A stretch of DNA of 64,000 bases from the NCBI GenBank assembly GCA_003141455.1, contig PLMA01000048.1:54488-118487 (forward strand). Direction: 5' to 3'. A program made the translations under genes and the position numbers. The notes below the pieces were generated by a model. That model was given only the letters and a program-made list of their open reading frames with translations, ran no database searches and was not told the origin of the DNA. Below are positions 8,507-17,083 of the stretch, piece after piece (the stretch's first letter is position 1; the number at the start of each line of letters is the position of its first letter). Source of the stretch: Chloroflexota bacterium. Its GTDB lineage: Bacteria > Chloroflexota > Limnocylindria > Limnocylindrales > CSP1-4.

Positions 8507-8923
8507 TCAGGCTTGAGACGACCCTATGACCTCGACCGACACGGGCAGGGCGGGCCAGCCGGCGTCGGTCGTCAGCAGGCGCGTGGCGTGAAGGACGACG
8601 GCGGTCGCGACCACGAGCGCGTCGGGAAGCCGGAGCCTGGACCCGAAGCGGGCTCGCAGCTCGGCGGCGGCGACGGCGATCTCGCGCGTTGCGGGTTCGA
8701 CTCGGGCGGGCAAGGCGGCCAGAAACGCATCAACAGTTGCCGCGGCTTTGGTGCCCTGCCGGAAGGGTCCAACGAGGACCTCCGCGTAGGCTGAGGCGGG
8801 AACCCCAAGCTCGTCTCCGCGGCCGATCGCGAAGGCGACCGCCTGCCTGGCAGCGACATGGTGAATGTCGCTCGAATCGAGAATTGCGATCACCACCCCG
8901 GCGTCCAGGATCGTCAGGGCCAT
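8507..8923 (-). CDS. vapC: PIN-domain ribonuclease toxin (VapC-like)
   Basis: A 138-aa PIN domain with the expected acidic residues: Asp in LDAGVVIAILDSSD, Glu in ASAYAEVLVGP, Asp in LPDALVVATA and Asp in LLTTDAGW. VapC toxins are Mg-dependent endoribonucleases that cleave tRNA or rRNA and are neutralised by a co-encoded antitoxin. The start overlaps the antitoxin reading frame by 10 bp, typical of such pairs. The RNA target cannot be predicted. Confidence 0.85.
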   Translation of the reverse strand: MALTILDAGVVIAILDSSDIHHVAARQAVAFAIGRGDELGVPASAYAEVLVGPFRQGTKAAATVDAFLAALPARVEPATREIAVAAAELRARFGSRLRLPDALVVATAVVLHATRLLTTDAGWPALPVSVEVIGSSQA

Positions 8924-9168
8924 TCGCGCCGCAGATCGTCGAGATAGTCGGGGGCATAGGCGCCGGTCAGCGCGCCGGCGAATCGATCGATCGGGTCATC
9001 CTCGCGGACGAGGATCAGCTCTCCGGGTCGGCGCGCCTCGGCGCGGAGGCGGTCGCCGACATGGAGCCCCGCCCGAACGAGGGCGTCCTGCGGGATGGTC
9101 ACCTGGTTCTTCGCGCTTACTCTGGTATACCCGCGGCGTCGAGACGTGGCCTTTACTCGATCAGTCAT
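8914..9168 (-). CDS. vapB: AbrB/SpoVT-type antitoxin (VapB-like)
   Basis: 84 aa. The N-terminal swapped-hairpin DNA-binding domain is recognisable: YTRVSAKNQVTIPQDALVRAGL, then GDRLRAEARRPGELILVRED. The C-terminal part (IDRFAGALTGAYAPDYLDDL) is the likely toxin-binding segment. It is the first gene of the pair and is preceded by an inverted repeat that overlaps its start codon, consistent with autoregulation by the toxin-antitoxin complex. Confidence 0.88.
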   Translation of the reverse strand: MTDRVKATSRRRGYTRVSAKNQVTIPQDALVRAGLHVGDRLRAEARRPGELILVREDDPIDRFAGALTGAYAPDYLDDLRREWP

Positions 9169-9181
9169 GAGTAAAGTTTAC
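9151..9181. promoter_or_regulatory. Inverted repeats over the antitoxin start, candidate autoregulatory operator
   Basis: CTTTACTC at 9151-9158 and GAGTAAAG at 9169-9176 are perfect inverted repeats with a 10-nt spacer that contains the antitoxin ATG. A second short palindrome, GTAAAGTTTAC, overlaps at 9171-9181. The stretch is AT-rich against a GC-rich background. Placement suits binding by the AbrB-type antitoxin. Confidence 0.6.
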
Positions 9182-9217
9182 GTTCGGCGGAACAACCTGG
9201 CAATGGCTTCCGTGCGC

Positions 9218-10840
9218 TTAGAGCAGCTCGCCGTGCGACCAGCCGGTTGGCTCGCCTTCGCGCGGGCGGGGCTCCTCGCCGGGCGCATAGGCGTCCGCGT
9301 CCAGCTGCGTCCGTCCGTTCGAGCCCGGCTCGAGCCCGGGCAGAGGCAGGCCGGCCCTTTCCTTGGCCGCCTTTCCCTCGATCGGTCCAACACCGTACGG
9401 CACCCACTTGCTCGGATCCTGCAGCCGGTGCGGGGCTACGTTGCCGCGACGATGCGTCTGCTCGAAGTCGGCGGGTTCGATCCACAGGCGATCGCCCTGG
9501 AGGAGTCCGGCGATCCCGCCCTGGCCCGGTTCGGACCGCGGGTGCTGGCAGTAGCGGCAGTTGGCCTGGTCGTGCGGCGTGTACTGGACCGGCTCCTCGT
9601 AGGTCGTGATGTAGCCCTCGTAGTTGCGGAGCACGACCTTGTGATCCGAGAAACTGATCAGGTAGTTGGGCATGACCGGGATCTTGCCGCCGCCGCCCGG
9701 CGCGTCGACGACGTACGTCGGCACCGCATAGCCGGAGGTGTGGCCTCGGAGTCCTTCGATTATCTCGAGGCCCTTGCCCACCGGCGTCCGGAAGTGGCCG
9801 GAGCCCTCGACCAGGTCGCACTGGTAGATGTAGTACGGCCGGACTCGGTTCTCGACCAGCTTGTGCACGAGCGCCTTCATGATGTGGACGCAGTCGTTGA
9901 TGCCGGCCAGAAGCACCGACTGGTTGCCCAGCGGAATGCCTGCCCCGGCCAGCTTGTCGCAGGCGCGCGAGACCTCGGGCGTGATCTCGTCGGGATGGTT
10001 GAAGTGGAGGTTCACCCACAGCGGGTGGTACTTCGCGAGCATCTCGCACAGCTCGTCGTCGATCCGCTGCGGCAGGAAGACCGGCACGCGCGAGCCGATG
10101 CGGATGATCTCGATGTGGGGGATCTCGCGCAGGCTGCGCAGGACCGACTCGAGTAGCTTGGGATTGAGCGTCAGGGCGTCGCCGCCGGAGAGGAGCACGT
10201 CTCGGACTTGCGGGGTTCGGCGCAGATAGTCGAGCTGGGCCTCGATGTCGTGGCGATTGAAGTTCTGGCTCGCGTCGCCCACGATCCGTGACCGCGTGCA
10301 GTAGCGGCAGTAGCTGGCGCACTGCGTGGTAACCAGCATGAGGACCCGGTCCGGGTAGCGATGCACGAGCCCCGGAACCGGAGAGTGGCGGTCCTCGGCC
10401 AGCGAGTCCTCCATCATCGCCGTGAAGGCTTCGTGCTCACAGTCGGTGGGGATCACCTGGCGGCGGATCGGGTCGTTGGGATCGTCGGGGTCGATCAGGC
10501 TTATGAAGTAGGGCGTGATGTCGACCCGGAACTTGTCCGGAGTGGAGAGTCCGGCGCGCTCGTCGTCGGTGAGGTTCAGGACGCGCTCGACCTCTTCCAG
10601 CGTGTTGACGCGGTTGGACAGCTGCCAGCGCCAGTCGTTCCAGCGCTCGTCCGGGACGTCGGCCCAGATGGGGGCGCGGCGGCTTACGGCGGGGCGGCCG
10701 TCTGGACCGAGGGTGCGGGCGGGGTCGCGAAGGTTGACGAACGGGGTGTCGTCGGAGCGCGGAGCCAGTGCGTTGGCGGGCTCGGTCTCGCCGGCAAGGC
10801 GTGCCGCCGGGCCGTGATCACCAACCCTGGGCTCGACCAT
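9218..10840 (-). CDS. kamA: Lysine 2,3-aminomutase (radical SAM)
   Basis: 540 aa. It carries the radical-SAM cluster motif CASYCRYC (about residues 174-181, binding a 4Fe-4S cluster and SAM), DVLLSGGDALTLNPKLLE and the PLP-lysine loop DAPGGGGKIPVMPNY. A C-terminal Cys pair (NCRYCQHP) may bind the zinc seen in clostridial KamA. The enzyme interconverts L-lysine and L-beta-lysine, used for compatible solutes or lysine catabolism. It is longer than typical KamA (about 420 aa) because of a 60-residue head and a 70-residue charged tail. It stands alone: no beta-lysine acetyltransferase (ablB) is adjacent. Related glutamate 2,3-aminomutase is the main alternative. Confidence 0.88.
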   Translation of the reverse strand: MVEPRVGDHGPAARLAGETEPANALAPRSDDTPFVNLRDPARTLGPDGRPAVSRRAPIWADVPDERWNDWRWQLSNRVNTLEEVERVLNLTDDERAGLSTPDKFRVDITPYFISLIDPDDPNDPIRRQVIPTDCEHEAFTAMMEDSLAEDRHSPVPGLVHRYPDRVLMLVTTQCASYCRYCTRSRIVGDASQNFNRHDIEAQLDYLRRTPQVRDVLLSGGDALTLNPKLLESVLRSLREIPHIEIIRIGSRVPVFLPQRIDDELCEMLAKYHPLWVNLHFNHPDEITPEVSRACDKLAGAGIPLGNQSVLLAGINDCVHIMKALVHKLVENRVRPYYIYQCDLVEGSGHFRTPVGKGLEIIEGLRGHTSGYAVPTYVVDAPGGGGKIPVMPNYLISFSDHKVVLRNYEGYITTYEEPVQYTPHDQANCRYCQHPRSEPGQGGIAGLLQGDRLWIEPADFEQTHRRGNVAPHRLQDPSKWVPYGVGPIEGKAAKERAGLPLPGLEPGSNGRTQLDADAYAPGEEPRPREGEPTGWSHGELL

Positions 10841-10896
10841 GACGCGCCTCCGGTCTTTCGTCGCCTCTGCCGTGGGAGTCGGCGGTGCGGCGCCAA

Positions 10897-10911
10897 CGCA
10901 TAAAGCCTATG
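10897..10911. promoter_or_regulatory. Short palindrome upstream of kamA
   Basis: GCATA-AAGCC-TATGC lies 57 bp before the kamA start in an AT-richer patch of an otherwise featureless 230-bp gap. It could be an operator or part of the promoter. Support is positional only. Confidence 0.25.
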
Positions 10912-11070
10912 CACTCTGCATGCCAGGGGATCATACATCGGCCGCCGCCGAATGGCCCTCGGCCCTTTCCGGCGATGCCTCAGGTCCGCCAGGCGGGCCG
11001 ACGTCGGCGCAGGCTTGGCCTGCCCGCGTGGGCCTCGGTAGTGCTCAGCTCGCCCCAGAGCCGGCCGACC

Positions 11071-11877
11071 CTACGGCGCGACTGGCGACCCAGCACTGTC
11101 GAGTGTCTGGTCCAGCGCGAACTCGTACTCGTCAGTCCCGTACGTGCCGGTCACGAAGAGCAGAGCGGTGACTGTCCCTTTCTGCCACGTGCGCATCGGT
11201 GGGGCTCCATCCGGATCCGAAGTCGGCGGCGGCATGGACGTCCAGCCCCGGGCCGCAAGCTCCGAGTCGTAGAAGCGCTCGATGTCGGAAGACGTGGAAT
11301 CGAGGGCGTATGTGCGATGGACGCGGATCCGCGCCGCGCTCGCATCGGTCTGCTTTATCCTCCACCAGGATTCCGCCTCTCCCTGCGCGCCCGGAGGTGC
11401 GAGGGTCTCCTCTGGCGTTTCCCGCAGCGTCTGTATCTGGGCCGAGACGTCGTATTCGGGAGTCGATGAGAAGGTCATGAGGTATCTCAACGTGCCGTTG
11501 GCGGGGGCGCGGAAGTCAAGCTGGAGCAAGAGGCCAGGGTAGAACCATGCGGCTGTGGCCGCGTAGCTGTTGCCGCTGTCACCCAACACGCCGCCGGACC
11601 AATTGCGGTTCGATGGCTCAGTTCGATACCAGGCGACTATGTCGTCGGTCGAGGCGCTCGAGCTGAACTCGCGCTCGATCGACGCTCCGCCCGCAGGTAT
11701 GCCGGCTCCGGGGTACGTCTTGGTCGACAAGAGGGTGGCTCCCGGATAGACCAGATCGTTCTCGGGCCGGACCCGGATGAAGTCAAGCTGGGGGTTCGGG
11801 CCGCAGCCAGTCACGGCGAAGACCATGACCGCGACACAGGCCGCCCGCACGAGCCACTGTGCTCTCGAGCGACGCAT
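11071..11877 (-). CDS. Putative lipoprotein of unknown function
   Basis: 268 aa from the ATG at 11877. The N-terminus is basic (MRRSRAQWLVRAA) followed by a hydrophobic helix ending in a lipobox-like VTGCGPNP, so the mature protein is probably lipidated at that Cys and anchored outside. The mature part seems to hold two similar segments, each with a short motif for a residual helix and Trp: ASTDDIVAWYRTEPSNRNWSG and STSSDIERFYDSELAARGWTS. This implies an internal duplication of a small domain. The ORF track's longer start precedes the signal peptide and is unlikely. No operon partners are evident. Confidence 0.75.
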   Translation of the reverse strand: MRRSRAQWLVRAACVAVMVFAVTGCGPNPQLDFIRVRPENDLVYPGATLLSTKTYPGAGIPAGGASIEREFSSSASTDDIVAWYRTEPSNRNWSGGVLGDSGNSYAATAAWFYPGLLLQLDFRAPANGTLRYLMTFSSTPEYDVSAQIQTLRETPEETLAPPGAQGEAESWWRIKQTDASAARIRVHRTYALDSTSSDIERFYDSELAARGWTSMPPPTSDPDGAPPMRTWQKGTVTALLFVTGTYGTDEYEFALDQTLDSAGSPVAP

Positions 11878-12070
11878 CCCTCTCACCTCCAGCCGCGGCG
11901 GCGTCAACCGCCGTGAGCGCCCTCTTGATGGGCGAACCAACCGTGCGCTCACGGACCCTATTCTGCGCCGCCGGCCTGCGCGGACGTCAAGCTCTCCCAG
12001 GTGACGACGCCATGCCGATTCGGGCTCCGATGGCGGTCACGTCGACTGTGAGGCATGAGGAGCAGGTGCC

Positions 12071-12628
12071 CTACTCGGCGGCCCGCTCCAGGGCCACTGC
12101 CTGGAGGCCGATGATCGTCATCGCGTCGGTGATCTCGCCGCGGGCGATCATCCCCATGGCCTCGTCGAAGGCGACCCAGCGCATCTCGATCTCTTCCGTG
12201 CCCTCGGGCGTGGCCGTGCCCGCCACCAGGTCCGTGGCCACGAACAACACCGCGGTCTCGTCCGTGACGGAGTTCGAGAGGTCGCACCGGCACAGCTCCC
12301 GCCAGGTGCCGCCCTCGTAGCCCGTCTCCTCGGCCAGCTCGCGCCGGGCCGCCTCTTCGGGTGCCTCGTCGAAGCGGCCACCGCCCTCGGGGATCTCCCA
12401 TGAGTAGCGGTCCAGCGTGTAGCGGAACTGCCCCACCAGAAGGACGCGGTCGCGCTCGGTGTCCAGCGGCACGACGCCGATCGCACGATGGCGGAAGTGG
12501 ACGACGCCGTAGATGCCTGGCTGCCCGTCCGGCCGAACGACTTCGTCGTGGTACAGCTGGAGCCACGGGTTCTCGTACGCAAGCCGGCGCGACTTGCGCT
12601 GCCAGGGGTTCTTCTCGCGCTCGTTCAC
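12071..12628 (-). CDS. Nudix hydrolase, ADP-ribose pyrophosphatase-like
   Basis: 185 aa with a complete Nudix box beginning GGGRFDEAPEEAARRELAEE and followed by TGYEGG, and the preceding strand YSWEIPEGG typical of the ADP-ribose/NDP-sugar group (NudF). It would hydrolyse ADP-ribose or related nucleoside diphosphates to monophosphates with Mg2+. The exact substrate is not resolved. It is a single leftward gene between two intergenic gaps of about 200 bp. Confidence 0.9.
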   Translation of the reverse strand: MNEREKNPWQRKSRRLAYENPWLQLYHDEVVRPDGQPGIYGVVHFRHRAIGVVPLDTERDRVLLVGQFRYTLDRYSWEIPEGGGRFDEAPEEAARRELAEETGYEGGTWRELCRCDLSNSVTDETAVLFVATDLVAGTATPEGTEEIEMRWVAFDEAMGMIARGEITDAMTIIGLQAVALERAAE

Positions 12629-12850
12629 GCCGCCATGGTAGCGATCACGCCCCAGCGGGGCGCCTCGGCGGACTGAACACTGGCGGCGGGCAAAGCAGCG
12701 AGTGGGGTCGCGACGCCGCCGTCGCGGAACCCGACTGGCGGTCCGGCCGTCCTAGCTACGAACCGACCCGAGAGGCCGGCGCCCGATCCGAGCGTCCGCG
12801 AGCCAGCCGCAGAGCTGCAGCCGAACATCCGCCACAGCCAGGAGAACGCC

Positions 12851-13678
12851 ATGAACGACAAGCCTTCGAACGCAAAGCCGGAGGACAATCCAGCCTCGGG
12901 AACAGTCCAGGCGTCGCGCCATGCCGGACCCGTGACCCTGGGTCGAGCGATCGCCGTGACCGCAGCCGCGAGCCTGCTCCTGGGCATCATCGTCGGCCCC
13001 ATCATCAGCGGCCATCCGACGCTCGCAGTGGATCCGACCAGCCCTGCCACCGAGCACACGGTGACCGTCTCCGGCTCCGGCCAGGTCAGCGTCGCTCCGG
13101 ACGTCGCCGACGTGGTCCTGGGAGTCTCGATCACCAAACCGACGGTGGCCGAAGCGCAGTCCGCCGCCGCGACCTCCATGGCTTCGGTCGTCGCCGCGCT
13201 CAAGAAGGACGGAGTCGACACCAAGGACATCGTCACGGTCAACCTGAGTCTCAGCCCGGTCTACGACTACAACAACAACGGCTCGGCGCCGCGACTCGTG
13301 GGCCAGCAGTACGCGAACACGGTCAAGGTCACGGTCCGCGATCTCAAGAGCGTGGCGGCGGTCGTCGATGACACAGTCGCGGCCGGGGCCACGACCATCC
13401 AGGGAATCTCGTTCCGACTCGACGATCCCAAGACCGTCCAGGGTCAAGCCCGCCAGCTGGCCATGAACGATGCCCTGGCCAAGGCCACCGCCCTCACCGC
13501 CGCGGCCCATGTCTCGGTCAAGGGCGTCGCCTCGATCAGCGAGACCTCGACGACCCCGATCATCTACGGCGGCGCGATCATGGACTCGAAGGCGGCCGCC
13601 GCGCAGGTCGCGACGCCGATCCAGACCGGTACCACGGACGTCGTCATCTCGGTCTCGGTCACATACCTCATCGGTTGA
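12851..13678 (+). CDS. SIMPL (DUF541) domain protein, membrane-anchored
   Basis: 275 aa. One N-terminal helix (AIAVTAAASLLLGIIVGPII) acts as signal anchor. Residues about 65-275 form the SIMPL fold: VTVSGSGQVSVAPDVADVVL, VVAALKKDGVDTKDIVT and ISFRLDDPKTVQGQARQLAM are typical. SIMPL proteins are periplasmic or extracellular and are poorly understood; some affect oxidative stress or outer-surface processes. It stands alone and rightward, with an ATG preceded by a GGAGAAC-like ribosome site. Confidence 0.88.
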   Translation: MNDKPSNAKPEDNPASGTVQASRHAGPVTLGRAIAVTAAASLLLGIIVGPIISGHPTLAVDPTSPATEHTVTVSGSGQVSVAPDVADVVLGVSITKPTVAEAQSAAATSMASVVAALKKDGVDTKDIVTVNLSLSPVYDYNNNGSAPRLVGQQYANTVKVTVRDLKSVAAVVDDTVAAGATTIQGISFRLDDPKTVQGQARQLAMNDALAKATALTAAAHVSVKGVASISETSTTPIIYGGAIMDSKAAAAQVATPIQTGTTDVVISVSVTYLIG

Positions 13679-13884
13679 CGCTGGATCGGCCTGGGCGCAA
13701 GGAGGCCGACGAGCGGTCGCCTCGGTGACTGCTCCCGGTCTCGAACGCGCGTCACCTCGGGCCGCCTCCATCGTTGCCCGATAAATCATCACCTAGTTCA
13801 GTGCATTTTCTGCCGGGCGTCACGTCACGGCAGGACCAACGGCACGGTCCCGCCATATGAGAGCCGCGCGATACTCGTCACACC

Positions 13885-14355
13885 ATGCGACTTGACCTGA
13901 CCAAGCGCAGCGACTACGCGATCCGGGCGATGCTGGCTCTCGCCAGGACCGGCGAGGGCCTGCTCAGCAGCCGCAAGATCGCGCAGGAGATGCACATCCC
14001 ACCTCGGTTCCTGCCCCAGATCATGGGCGACCTGACGCGGGCGGGGCTCGTGGATGCCCATCCCGGCCGAGCCGGCGGCTATCGGCTGGCCAAGGCCGCG
14101 GACTCCGTGAACCTGCTGACGGTGATCGAAGCGGTCGAGGGTGATCCCCACCGGCAGATCTGCGTCATGCGTGGCACCCCTTGCGGGGCCGATGGCGAGT
14201 GCGGCGTCCACTACGTCTTCTACGCGGCCGAAGGGGCACTGTTGCAGCACCTCGAGTCGGCGACGCTAAAGAGCGTCATCGACCACTGGACGCAGAGTCA
14301 GGCAACGGCCGCCGCCGCGGCCCCCGCGGCCGCCCCCGCCGCCGCCGCGAGCTAG
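13885..14355 (+). CDS. Rrf2 family regulator with Fe-S-type cysteines
   Basis: 156 aa. Winged helix: LTKRSDYAIRAMLALA, SSRKIAQEMHIPPRFLPQIM and LVDAHPGRAGGYRLAKAA. Three cysteines follow in ICVMRGTPCGADGEC, the arrangement by which IscR/NsrR/RsrR-like members hold a 2Fe-2S or 4Fe-4S cluster. It may therefore sense iron-sulfur status, nitric oxide or redox state. The C-terminal 20 residues are nearly pure Ala/Pro. No isc/suf genes are adjacent, so the target is unknown. The upstream 200 bp contain an AT-rich patch near 13785-13810 that could hold the promoter. Confidence 0.9.
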   Translation: MRLDLTKRSDYAIRAMLALARTGEGLLSSRKIAQEMHIPPRFLPQIMGDLTRAGLVDAHPGRAGGYRLAKAADSVNLLTVIEAVEGDPHRQICVMRGTPCGADGECGVHYVFYAAEGALLQHLESATLKSVIDHWTQSQATAAAAAPAAAPAAAAS

Positions 14356-14402
14356 GTCGAGCCCGAGCCCGAGGCCCGTCAGAGCAGGTCCCGGCCGGCT
14401 CG

Positions 14403-14984
14403 TCAGCGCCCTTTTTGCCGCGCCTCCCACTCATCGGCCAGGATGCTCATGTGGATCTCGTCCCAGTAGTGGCCGTCTCGGAGGATCGCCTCGCGCGACC
14501 GGCCCTCCACCACGAAGCCGCACTTCTCATACGACCGGATGGCCCTGGTATTGAACTCGAAGACCGTCAGGGCGACGCGATGCAACGGCAATCGCGTGAA
14601 GGCGTGAGCGAGCATCAGGTCCGTGGCGTCCGTCCCGTAGCCCTTGCTCCACGCGTCGGCCTCGCCGATGGTGATGTGGAAGAGAGCGGAGCCGTTGTCG
14701 CCATCGAGCTGGCTGAACGCGCATGTCCCGATGAGCCGGTCGGACTCCCGCACGTGGATCGCCATGGCCAGGAAGTCCGTGCCCAGGATCCGCGAGTAGA
14801 AGAAGCGCTGGATCTCGTCGGTCGAAAGCGCCGTTGGCTGATAGCGGGTCAGCCGGGCCACCTCCGGGTCCGAGTACCAGCGCACGAAGGCGCGAATGTT
14901 GTCCGGGCGATGGCGGCGTAGGACAACGAGCCGGCCCGGTATTACTTCAGGCCGCCAGGCCTCGCGCTCAGGCGCGGCGGTCAT
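14403..14984 (-). CDS. GNAT N-acetyltransferase, RimJ/RimL-like
   Basis: 193 aa. GNAT features: LVVLRRHRPDNIRAFVRWYSD, acetyl-CoA loop GEADAWSKGYGTDATDLML and the ending LTVFEFNTRAIRSYEKCGFV. It belongs to the subgroup that acetylates N-terminal amines of ribosomal proteins or small molecules. The substrate is unknown. It is divergent from the DNA ligase, with 80 bp between the two start codons. Confidence 0.88.
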   Translation of the reverse strand: MTAAPEREAWRPEVIPGRLVVLRRHRPDNIRAFVRWYSDPEVARLTRYQPTALSTDEIQRFFYSRILGTDFLAMAIHVRESDRLIGTCAFSQLDGDNGSALFHITIGEADAWSKGYGTDATDLMLAHAFTRLPLHRVALTVFEFNTRAIRSYEKCGFVVEGRSREAILRDGHYWDEIHMSILADEWEARQKGR

Positions 14985-15064
14985 CGCAGCCTCCCGTTCG
15001 CCTCTGTGGATCGGACCGGACGCGCTGGGCGGACTTCACAGGTCGAAGGTATACCATCGCTGCC

Positions 15065-16969
15065 ATGCGTGGCTGGAGCGAGCTGGCCGAACGTGTCGCC
15101 GGAACGACTCGCACTTCCGAGAAGACCGCATTGCTCGCGCGCTACCTGGCGCCGCTGCCGGCCGACGAGCTGCGCGTTGCCGCCGTCTTCCTGTCGGGGC
15201 GCCCATTTGCGGAGGCGGACCAGCGAGCCGCGGGACTCGGTTGGGCGACCATCGCCGCCGTTGTCTGCCACGTGGCGGGGGCTCCAGCCAGTGCGCTCGG
15301 AGAGGCCTATGACCGCTCATCCGACCTGGGCCAGGCAGCGGCCGAGGTACTGGCACTGCGCCCTGAGGATCCGGACCCGAGCGTTTCTCCCTCGCTGGGG
15401 GAAGTGGCGGCGACCTTCGCCGCGATAGAGGCCGCCTCCGGGTCCGCCGCCAAAGGCGTCGTCCTTGCCGAGCTCGCCAAACGATGCGACTCGCTGACCG
15501 CCAAGTACGTGGTCAAGGTGCTCACCGGAGAGGTGCGGATCGGGCTGCGCGAGGGGCTGCTCGAGGCGGCCATCGCGGAGGCCTTCGATCGGCCTCAGGC
15601 CGCGGTCCAGCTGGCTGGGATGCTCACCGGTGACGTGGGCGAGACCGCCGTTCTCGCCAAGGAGGACCGTCTGGACGCGGCCCGCCTTCGTCTCCTGCAC
15701 CCGATCAAGTTCATGCTGGCCTCACCGGCCGAGAACGCGGCCGAGATCATCTCGCGCCTGGGGCCCACGGTCTGGGTGGAGGACAAGTACGACGGCATAC
15801 GAGCCCAGCTCCACCGCCGCGGCTCGGAGGTGCGGTTGTACAGCCGTGACCTCCACGACATCAGCGGGCAGTTTCCGGAACTCGTGGAGGCTGCCCGTGA
15901 CCTGTCCTGGGACGGCATCCTGGACGGTGAGATCCTCGCTTACGCGGACGGCCACGTCCTGCCGTTCCTGACCCTCCAAGCGCGGCTGGGCCGCAAGGAG
16001 CCCACCGCGGAGCTACAGGCCGAAGTGCCGGTCGTCTACGTCGCCTTCGACCTGCTCGCCATAGGGCCTCGCTCGGGCACCGCCGCGGGCACGTTCGCAG
16101 GGGCGGGCCTGTCCACTGCCGCGGGCACGTTCGCAGGGGCGGGCTTGTCCATTGCCACGGACCACGCCACTGCCGCGGACCACGCCACTGCCGCGGACCA
16201 CACCATCGCCACGGACCATGCCAGTTCCAACGGCCACCACGCAGGCGGCCTCAACGGCATGGCGCCCGCCGCGGTGACGCCGCTCCTGGCGGTGCCGCTT
16301 GCCGAGCGGCGGCGTCGTTTGGAGCGGCTCGAACTGCCAACCGTCGGCGGGGACGGCCGCTTCGCGCTGTCGCACCTGGTCACGGTCGATTCGGTGCAGG
16401 CCTTGGACCGGGTCTTCACCGAGGCGCGCGCCCGCCGAAACGAAGGCTTGATGGTGAAGGATCCGCAGAGTGGCTACTCGCCGGGCCGGCGCGGCCTGGG
16501 CTGGCTCAAGATGAAGCGCGCCCTCGCGACCCTGGACTGCGTGGTGGTAGGCGTGGAGATGGGGCACGGCAAGCGCCACGGCGTCCTGTCGGACTACACC
16601 TTCGCCGTTCGGGACGAGGCGGCCGACCGGTTCGTCACCATCGGCAAGGCATATACGGGATTGGCCGACGCGGAGATCGCCGAAATGACGCGCTGGTTCG
16701 AGGCGCACACGGTTCGGCACTTCGGTCGCTTCCGGGAAGTCGAGCCGCTGGTGGTCATCGAGGTCGCGTTCGACGTCATCCAACGCTCCAACCGGCATCA
16801 GTCCGGCTTCGCATTGCGTTTCCCGCGCATCGTCCATCTCCGGACCGACAAGGGACCGGCCGAGATAGACACGCTCGCGACCGTCGAGCGACTGCATCGC
16901 GAGCTGCAGCACGAGGCCGAGTACCTGGTTACTGCCGGGGCGCGCCGGCCCGAGAAGCGCCCGGTCTGA
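15065..16969 (+). CDS. lig: ATP-dependent DNA ligase
   Basis: 634 aa from the ATG at 15065; the track's upstream extension is antisense to the GNAT gene. The N-terminal DNA-binding domain spans 1-200, the nucleotidyltransferase domain is next with the AMP-accepting lysine in EDKYDGIRAQ (about K241), DGEILAY, motif IIIa VVYVAFDLLA, motif IV EGLMVKDP and motif V WLKMKR, then an OB domain. This is the archaeal/LigB-like architecture found in actinobacteria and Chloroflexota alongside an NAD-dependent LigA. Between motifs IIIa and IV sits a repetitive insert of about 70 residues absent from normal ligases. It would seal nicks during repair. Confidence 0.93.
   Translation: MRGWSELAERVAGTTRTSEKTALLARYLAPLPADELRVAAVFLSGRPFAEADQRAAGLGWATIAAVVCHVAGAPASALGEAYDRSSDLGQAAAEVLALRPEDPDPSVSPSLGEVAATFAAIEAASGSAAKGVVLAELAKRCDSLTAKYVVKVLTGEVRIGLREGLLEAAIAEAFDRPQAAVQLAGMLTGDVGETAVLAKEDRLDAARLRLLHPIKFMLASPAENAAEIISRLGPTVWVEDKYDGIRAQLHRRGSEVRLYSRDLHDISGQFPELVEAARDLSWDGILDGEILAYADGHVLPFLTLQARLGRKEPTAELQAEVPVVYVAFDLLAIGPRSGTAAGTFAGAGLSTAAGTFAGAGLSIATDHATAADHATAADHTIATDHASSNGHHAGGLNGMAPAAVTPLLAVPLAERRRRLERLELPTVGGDGRFALSHLVTVDSVQALDRVFTEARARRNEGLMVKDPQSGYSPGRRGLGWLKMKRALATLDCVVVGVEMGHGKRHGVLSDYTFAVRDEAADRFVTIGKAYTGLADAEIAEMTRWFEAHTVRHFGRFREVEPLVVIEVAFDVIQRSNRHQSGFALRFPRIVHLRTDKGPAEIDTLATVERLHRELQHEAEYLVTAGARRPEKRPV
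16079..16222 (+). repeat. In-frame tandem repeats in the DNA ligase gene (2 x 36 bp, 4 x 18 bp)
   Basis: Two 36-bp units (16079-16114 and 16115-16150, encoding TAAGTFAGAGLS) differ at two positions. Four 18-bp units follow (16151-16222, encoding variants of TAADHA). All units are multiples of three and start with an ACYGCC/ATYGCC core, so the reading frame survives copy-number change. They lie between conserved ligase motifs IIIa and IV. Confidence 0.9.
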
Positions 16970-17083
16970 AGGACGATCGCGCCGGCGGAGCCGTGTCCAC
17001 CGGTTGCCGATCCCCGTGGGGCCTATGGCACGCCAGCCGGATGTCCTATCCCAAGGCGAGATTCGTCCGGGTATCCTGCCGGC

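Noticed and set aside
9218-10840. Rightward ORFs over kamA that contain GGTTCGA motifs (possible tRNA T-loops)
   Set aside because: No cloverleaf can be drawn; the motif is part of kamA coding sequence.
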